Positions 5,676-5,704 of a stretch of DNA of 5,704 nucleotides are shown one piece after another. The notes under the pieces are model-generated. The model saw nothing but the letters and a program-made list of their open reading frames with translations, was not told the origin of the DNA and did not search any database. This DNA comes from CAYVUV01 sp964455095. GTDB taxonomy: Bacteria > Desulfobacterota > Binatia > HRBIN30 > CADEER01. Numbering within the stretch: the first letter of the stretch is position 1; every line of letters begins with the position of its first letter. The translations under genes and the position numbers were made by a program. The stretch covers positions 1 to 5,704 of the forward strand of contig CAYVUV010000212.1 in assembly GCA_964455095.1 (NCBI GenBank), given 5' to 3'.

Positions 5676-5704
5676 CACCCGGAAGGGCCGCCACTCTGTT
5701 CCGG

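Noticed and set aside
1..5704. CRISPR array, tRNA, rRNA, phage genes or a new multi-gene defence system
   Set aside because: There are no regularly spaced direct repeats, no cloverleaf-like sequence and no nuclease, helicase or polymerase motifs; the inverted repeats are palindromes, not arrays.

Overview
The window comes from a GC-rich bacterial chromosome whose genes strongly prefer G or C at third codon positions. The gene content fits a Gram-negative lineage: a full-length soluble-type PlsB acyltransferase, a DUF3047 protein with a signal peptide, and palindromic repeats of kinds I associate with uncultivated proteobacterial and delta-type lineages. I cannot fix the taxon from sequence alone, and the N-terminal third of PlsB also recalls actinobacterial PlsB2.

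Left region (1-929) is accessory and decaying. The end of an IS3-family insertion sequence (1-140, minus strand, transposase orfA start at 83) interrupts a RelE/ParE-family toxin gene (141-311, minus strand), which also carries a stop at codon 22. A nested palindromic repeat (392-550) follows. Next is an intact-looking ribbon-helix-helix antitoxin gene (606-863, plus strand) with no recognisable toxin after it and an atypical C-terminal tail. This is a small graveyard of toxin-antitoxin modules.

Central region (966-4236) is the conserved core: a signal-peptide or lipoprotein glutaminyl-peptide cyclotransferase followed 10 bases later by plsB, glycerol-3-phosphate acyltransferase, the first step of phospholipid synthesis. 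The tight spacing suggests one transcription unit, although no functional link between the two enzymes is obvious. Two hairpins follow the plsB stop, one of them a 12-bp GC-only stem without a T-run.

Right region: about 500 bases with no recognisable gene (4237-4735), containing a short CCCCCTTT/AAAGGGGG palindrome of an interspersed-repeat type. It precedes an exported DUF3047 protein (4736-5434). Directly after its stop lies a 215-base two-tier inverted repeat (5437-5651) built from TCGGAA/TCGGTA-like hexamers. No RNA gene, CRISPR array or phage gene was seen. I found no convincing new multi-gene system; the most interesting points are the doubly broken toxin and the three unrelated palindromic repeat families packed around ordinary genes.
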